Positions 60,582-64,000 of a DNA stretch of 64,000 bases are shown piece by piece. Source of the stretch: an uncultured Pseudomonadota bacterium (GTDB taxonomy: Bacteria; Pseudomonadota; Gammaproteobacteria; Steroidobacterales; Steroidobacteraceae). The stretch covers positions 105,307 through 169,306 of the forward strand of contig CAILZL010000040.1 in assembly GCA_903838705.1 (NCBI GenBank), read 5' to 3'. The position numbers and the translations under genes are program-made. Position 1 is the stretch's first letter. Each line of letters opens with the position of its first letter. Below the pieces are notes generated by a model. The model was given only the letters and a program-made list of their open reading frames with translations, was not told where the DNA came from and ran no database searches.

Positions 60582-61479
60582 TCCCCGGCCTGATGCGCCG
60601 GTAAACAGCAAACCACATCGCAACACGATTTTTGTTGAAGACGCTGAAATCCTTGCGCGACAGGAATTTGCCGCACAGCAGTTCATCTTCAAGTTTGCCG
60701 CGCCCAAATGCGCACGTGCCGCCCGTCCCGGACAATTCATCCATCTGGCGTGCGATAGCAACGTACCGATGCGCAGACCGCTATCGATCATGCGTGCCGA
60801 TGCCCAGCGTGGCACCATCGAAATCCTGTGCAAGGCCACCGGCCCCGGCCTTACAGCACTGACGCATAAAAGCATCGGTGAGACAGTCAGTATGACTGGC
60901 CCGATCGGTCAGGGTTACACGCCACATGCAGACAAACCGCGCACGGTATTGATCGGTGGTGGATACGGTGTACCGCCCATGATCTTTCTTGCCGAACATC
61001 TGCATGGACGTGACGACGCTCCCTGGAAGCCTCTGGTATTGATGGGCTCGGAGCTACCCTTCCCGTTCCGCACCCGTCCTTCAACCATCATTGTCGATGG
61101 CATGCCCGATGGTGTGATTGCCAGCCTGACTTTTCTCGATGAGCAAGGCATCCCCAGTCGCCTGAGCAGTCGTTCGGATTTTCCCGGTTGCCATGATGGG
61201 CTGGTCACCGAAATCGCCGGCGCCTGGTTATCAACACTGAATACCGCCGCACTCAAGGAAGTAGAACTGTTTGTCTGCGGCCCTACACCTTTGCTCAAAG
61301 CGGCCGCGCAACTGGCGCAGAATTTCGGTGTGGCCTGTCAGGTATCAATGGAGGAACACATGGCCTGCGCTGTGGGCGGTTGCGCCGGCTGCTGCATACC
61401 TGTGAAAACCCCGCAAGGAACCATGATGAAACGCGTGTGCGTGGATGGCCCGGTGTTTGATGCGTATGCGGTATTTTGA
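60571..61479 (+). CDS. pyrK: Dihydroorotate dehydrogenase electron-transfer subunit (PyrK-like)
   Basis: A 302-residue ferredoxin-NADP reductase-fold protein from ATG 60571, overlapping pyrB by 11 bp. FAD-binding segment MRRPLSIM, NAD-binding IGGGYGVPPM and a C-terminal 2Fe-2S site (HMACAVGGCAGCCIPV, then RVCVDGPVF) match PyrK closely. PyrK supplies NAD+ as electron acceptor for class 1B dihydroorotate dehydrogenase. Most gammaproteobacteria use the quinone-linked class 2 enzyme, so its presence here is notable. A class 1B PyrD should be encoded elsewhere. Another reductase partner cannot be excluded. Confidence 0.85.
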   Translation: MASNPRPDAPVNSKPHRNTIFVEDAEILARQEFAAQQFIFKFAAPKCARAARPGQFIHLACDSNVPMRRPLSIMRADAQRGTIEILCKATGPGLTALTHKSIGETVSMTGPIGQGYTPHADKPRTVLIGGGYGVPPMIFLAEHLHGRDDAPWKPLVLMGSELPFPFRTRPSTIIVDGMPDGVIASLTFLDEQGIPSRLSSRSDFPGCHDGLVTEIAGAWLSTLNTAALKEVELFVCGPTPLLKAAAQLAQNFGVACQVSMEEHMACAVGGCAGCCIPVKTPQGTMMKRVCVDGPVFDAYAVF

Positions 61480-61532
61480 TTGACTGCAATCAAAGCTGAT
61501 CGCTTGAACGACCAGCATTTTTTCATGTCGGT

Positions 61533-62180
61533 TTACACAGCATCAAAACGCTGGCTGGCCTGCACGATAGCGGTGATCTGATCTGCAATGCAGTCAGGCA
61601 TCCTGCTCTGTTCCAGAAACACCTCGTGCACCTTCAGCGCCAGCACTGCAATACCCGCAGGCGTGCGCGGCACCCATCCGTGCGGGAACGCGTCAGCATG
61701 CTGCCGGATAAAACGCGCTGCAGACTGAATCGCCTGATGCGCGCGCTGTGCCGCTGCATTCTCATAGTTGAACACCCAGGCACGAATGCGCCGATTGATA
61801 ACCGGCTTGTCATCTCCTGCCTGCATACCCGCCGCAGCAAACACACGGCAATCGTAATCCAGACAGGTTTGCGGGCGCTGCGCATAAATCGCACACCGCC
61901 CCGAGCTGAACATGGGACAGCTGCCGTCACTACGCGGATTCATTTTGGCGTGGGGATAGTGCATGCCCGGCACACTCGATAAAACCGACGCAGGTACGAT
62001 ATCCAGCGCGGCATCAACTGGCCGCAGCAGAATCGAGTAATTGGACGTGCAGCAACCCACACACTCACCACAGGGCACATCCATGCCACCTCGACCACGC
62101 AGTGCCGCCTGCGCCTGTGCAAGCCAGTGACCGAAAGCACCTGCTTCAATGCGCTCAACGACGAGTGAGGATGAATTCAT
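61533..62180 (-). CDS. YkgJ-family cysteine-cluster protein
   Basis: A 215-residue protein with the YkgJ Cys pattern: CGECVGCC near residue 37, then SCPMFSSGRCAIYAQRPQTCLDYDC (about 87-111). The Cys residues probably bind iron or zinc. The C-terminal half is helical without motifs. Function unknown; relatives have been suggested to be Fe-S proteins or oxidoreductase partners. It is convergent with the pyrK-like gene. Confidence 0.85.
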   Translation of the reverse strand: MNSSSLVVERIEAGAFGHWLAQAQAALRGRGGMDVPCGECVGCCTSNYSILLRPVDAALDIVPASVLSSVPGMHYPHAKMNPRSDGSCPMFSSGRCAIYAQRPQTCLDYDCRVFAAAGMQAGDDKPVINRRIRAWVFNYENAAAQRAHQAIQSAARFIRQHADAFPHGWVPRTPAGIAVLALKVHEVFLEQSRMPDCIADQITAIVQASQRFDAV

Positions 62181-62367
62181 GAACTGATAGGTAAATCGAC
62201 TGAAACAAGTGGCAGCAAGTTGCTGACAGTTAACAATACATTCTGGTGGGTGATATACAAGATCGAAAACTTAAATAAGGGACTTATTTTTGAATACACC
62301 GTCATGGTCAGAGCTCAAGCTCACATGCAGGACGGATATACATCCTTCATCTAACTATACACATCAT

Positions 62368-62694
62368 CTACATCTGCACCCGACCATTCATATGGTTGAG
62401 TTCCATGTCTCCTAGTGCCGACTGCCATGTATAGTCCTGACGGGTGACACCGGCGCTGAGTGACAAATCACCACTGCTGGCCGAACCACTCCACGTGGTC
62501 GGGTCCCTGCGATCACCATAAGCAGTAAAGTTTTCATTCACCAGCGTACTTCCATCCGCATTCAGAATACTCGACACACTGCTATCCGATATAGTAGCCA
62601 AGACATCAGCGACCGATGCCGCAGCCAGTGCGAGGCGTGCACTTTCTCTGCATTGCGCATGACGGGCGGTCAAAGCACGATCACAGTTCGACAC
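62368..62694 (-). pseudogene. Remnant of an RHS-repeat core domain
   Basis: A 108-residue frame whose middle and end (ILNADGSTLVNENFTAYGDRR, then TRQDYTWQSALGDMELNHMNGRV) match the conserved core region of RHS/YD-repeat proteins. The next residues should be a DPxxGRFxSPDP-type motif, but the frame stops two codons after GRV. The N-terminal 40 residues do not look like RHS repeats, so the piece lacks both its beginning and its end. It lies in an A+T-richer stretch downstream of a lipoprotein gene. It is best read as a displaced or decayed RHS fragment; the flanking 62181-62367 shows nothing recognisable. Confidence 0.7.
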
Positions 62695-62705
62695 TGCGTT
62701 TGCGC

Positions 62706-63290
62706 CTAATCAAGCATCTGAATAGAACGAGCAATCCTTAGTGCTGTTTCCTGAAATTTCACTTGGTTCTGGTCACCCAACCAATTTCTTAATTGAGTCA
62801 CCACATACCGCCCGCGTATATCACATAGATAATTACTGTTGACGATAAACGCACCCGGCCCCATTTCCTCTTGACTGACGATTTCAATCAAACTATCGCA
62901 TCCATTCTTGCCTCCTGGGTTATTAACCGGAACATCTTGTCGAGACAGCACCACGTCGTACATTAAACTCGACTTCATTAACTCCTGCATTCCTCCCTTG
63001 GGGGTCGGCACTATCATTTTCACAATTATCTCTGCTTGGCTCTGTTGGATCACCACCCCGCTCGCTCTATCTTTAGCGCTAATAATGTCAATCCTCTCAT
63101 CAGTTAGCGATACGGAATACCAATCTGATGGATATTGAATGGAAAGCCTCCCACCAAACGTGTAGTGCACCCACTCTACAGGAGTAGCGGCCCCACAAGC
63201 GCTTACGAACAGAACAATGAATGGCGAGACCGTGCGCAAATATTTCAATTTGAACTTAAACGCACGAATGGTACATGTTGCTCTATTCAT
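62706..63290 (-). CDS. Putative lipoprotein, possible immunity or chaperone partner
   Basis: A 194-residue protein with a basic N-terminus, a hydrophobic core and a lipobox FVSAC (Cys32), so probably a lipoprotein. The mature part begins with YTFGGRLSIQYPSDWYSVS, a pattern seen in PsbP/DcrB (Mog1-like) folds. Two Cys (NGCDS and YLCDI) may form a disulfide. I cannot name the family. Its ATG overlaps the stop of the lysozyme-fold gene (ATGA, 63287-63290), which implies coupled translation. A periplasmic lipoprotein coupled to a wall-degrading protein suggests an immunity role, but that is inference. Confidence 0.62.
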   Translation of the reverse strand: MNRATCTIRAFKFKLKYLRTVSPFIVLFVSACGAATPVEWVHYTFGGRLSIQYPSDWYSVSLTDERIDIISAKDRASGVVIQQSQAEIIVKMIVPTPKGGMQELMKSSLMYDVVLSRQDVPVNNPGGKNGCDSLIEIVSQEEMGPGAFIVNSNYLCDIRGRYVVTQLRNWLGDQNQVKFQETALRIARSIQMLD

Positions 63291-64000
63291 GGTTTTTTAG
63301 TCTGGCAAGAGTGTCTCGGCGAATTCGCCGCAGGGTATCTAAGAGCAGAGGGATTTGCTCGCTGTTCAAGCATGAACGTAGAAAGATTTCTGAGACCAGC
63401 GCCGCATGTAGTACCAGTTGTACAGTACTTTGAATATGCCGTTGAAACATTCGTCAGATCGTAGTTTCTACTTAGCCCCTTGGCAACCGATGTAATTGCG
63501 GTCTGCCAAGATGCAAACGGTGAGTTCAGCGTTCCTCCATTCCACAACCAATTAAACACATTGTACTGACCAGCCGTAATATTCTTCCCGAAGCTGGTTT
63601 CAGCACCTGCAATCGAAACCAAAAGGCGTGGATCGACATCATATCGCTGACCAGCAGTATCAAGGGTCTGTCCCTGCCCAACCATTGGCGATCCCTTGGA
63701 ATCGAGATAACTGTCAATGGAAGCGGCCAGTGTGCAGTCGTCTTGCTGACTTTGCGCCACAAGACTGGTATTCCGCGCCTCAACACTGCCACTTGAACTG
63801 CCAGTAGTTGCTGTGCCAACAGCTTGTTCCAGAATCGATCTGTTAGATGACTGTAAAATTGAATTAGGCAAATAATGGTATGTGATAAGCCTTGATGTGA
63901 CTTTGACAATTTGATTGGTGTTTTTATCAGCGTAGGCATCAAATTGCATCCAATAGTAATCTGACTTCCCTGTTTGTGTTTTCTGACACGAATAGGAATA
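63287..64000 (-). CDS. Lysozyme-fold (SLT-like) protein, 5' end beyond window
   Basis: The frame is open from the right edge to the stop at 63287, giving 237 visible C-terminal residues. The visible part has a low-complexity Ser/Gly/Thr linker (GTATTGSSSGSV) and then a domain with YLDSKGSPM, YDVDPRLLVSIAGAETSFGKN (likely catalytic Glu), YNVFNWLWNGG and FASWQTAITSVAKGLSRNY, the pattern of soluble lytic transglycosylase/lysozyme folds. The beginning is not visible, so any secretion signal or RHS/VgrG part is unknown. It is coupled by ATGA to the lipoprotein gene and lies beside an RHS relic, which suggests a secreted cell-wall toxin. A prophage or housekeeping hydrolase is the alternative. Confidence 0.65.
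   Translation of the reverse strand, partial: YSYSCQKTQTGKSDYYWMQFDAYADKNTNQIVKVTSRLITYHYLPNSILQSSNRSILEQAVGTATTGSSSGSVEARNTSLVAQSQQDDCTLAASIDSYLDSKGSPMVGQGQTLDTAGQRYDVDPRLLVSIAGAETSFGKNITAGQYNVFNWLWNGGTLNSPFASWQTAITSVAKGLSRNYDLTNVSTAYSKYCTTGTTCGAGLRNLSTFMLEQRANPSALRYPAANSPRHSCQTKKP

Overview
The window reads as a contiguous piece of a gammaproteobacterial chromosome of moderate G+C. This is inferred from the gene set: RpoH, FtsEX-FtsY, GlnE, RsmD-CoaD-MutM, AmpG, Mpl, WaaA/LpxL-type LPS genes, a Kdo kinase, TolC next to a Pcm-like protein and a rhodanese, and a YqgE-RuvX-PyrB block. I cannot name a genus. Almost all DNA is housekeeping and tightly packed. A+T-richer accessory patches lie at about 28.2-29.0 kb, 53.4-54.6 kb and 62.2-64.0 kb.

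Layout. (1) 0-8.1 kb, minus strand: a six-gene operon read from 8076 down to the left edge. It encodes a large vWA membrane protein, a caspase-fold protein whose nucleophile position is Ser, a TPR protein with a HEXXH metallopeptidase domain, a MoxR AAA+ ATPase, a DUF58 protein and a BatA-like vWA protein. Three junctions are overlapping stop/start codons. (2) 8.2-16.9 kb: small membrane protein, B12-binding radical SAM enzyme, trmB, Bcr/CflA transporter, periplasmic peroxiredoxin, DUF6763 protein, ampG, pyrE, DUF4124 protein. (3) 17-28 kb: dut, coaBC, radC, rpmBG, OmpA-type envelope protein, rpoH, ftsXE-ftsY, rsmD-coaD, mutM, fatty-acid desaturase. (4) 28-37 kb: a foreign-looking methyltransferase, mpl, rnd, an FHA-GGDEF cyclase, a Sel1 lipoprotein and a 13-TPR GT41 glycosyltransferase. 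(5) 37-43.7 kb: adenylate kinase with a histone-H1-like basic tail, divergent from PPi-dependent phosphofructokinase and a K+-independent-type H+-pyrophosphatase, then maleylacetate reductase and hydroxyquinol dioxygenase. (6) 43.7-55.4 kb: a PAS-GGDEF-EAL protein, pcm-like/rhodanese/tolC, waaA, lpxL-like, kdkA, heptosyltransferase-like GT9, DUF6165, a two-gene accessory insert, a zinc-finger protein and a thioesterase. (7) 55.4-62.2 kb: glnE, yqgE-ruvX-pyrB-pyrK-like, and a YkgJ cysteine-cluster protein. (8) 62.2-64 kb: an RHS-core relic, a lipoprotein, and the end of a lysozyme-fold protein running off the right edge.

The most interesting signals are a perfect CIRCE (HrcA) operator in front of rpoH, a terminator/antiterminator arrangement immediately before pyrB, the H1-like tail on adenylate kinase, the caspase-fold protein with Ser at the nucleophile position inside the MoxR operon, and a possible cell-wall-toxin/lipoprotein pair beside an RHS remnant. 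A pyrophosphate-based energy module (adk, pfp, hppA) and the replacement of pyrR/pyrC by a pyrK-like gene in the pyr block also say something about this organism's metabolism. All statements come from reading the sequence; no database search or alignment was run.
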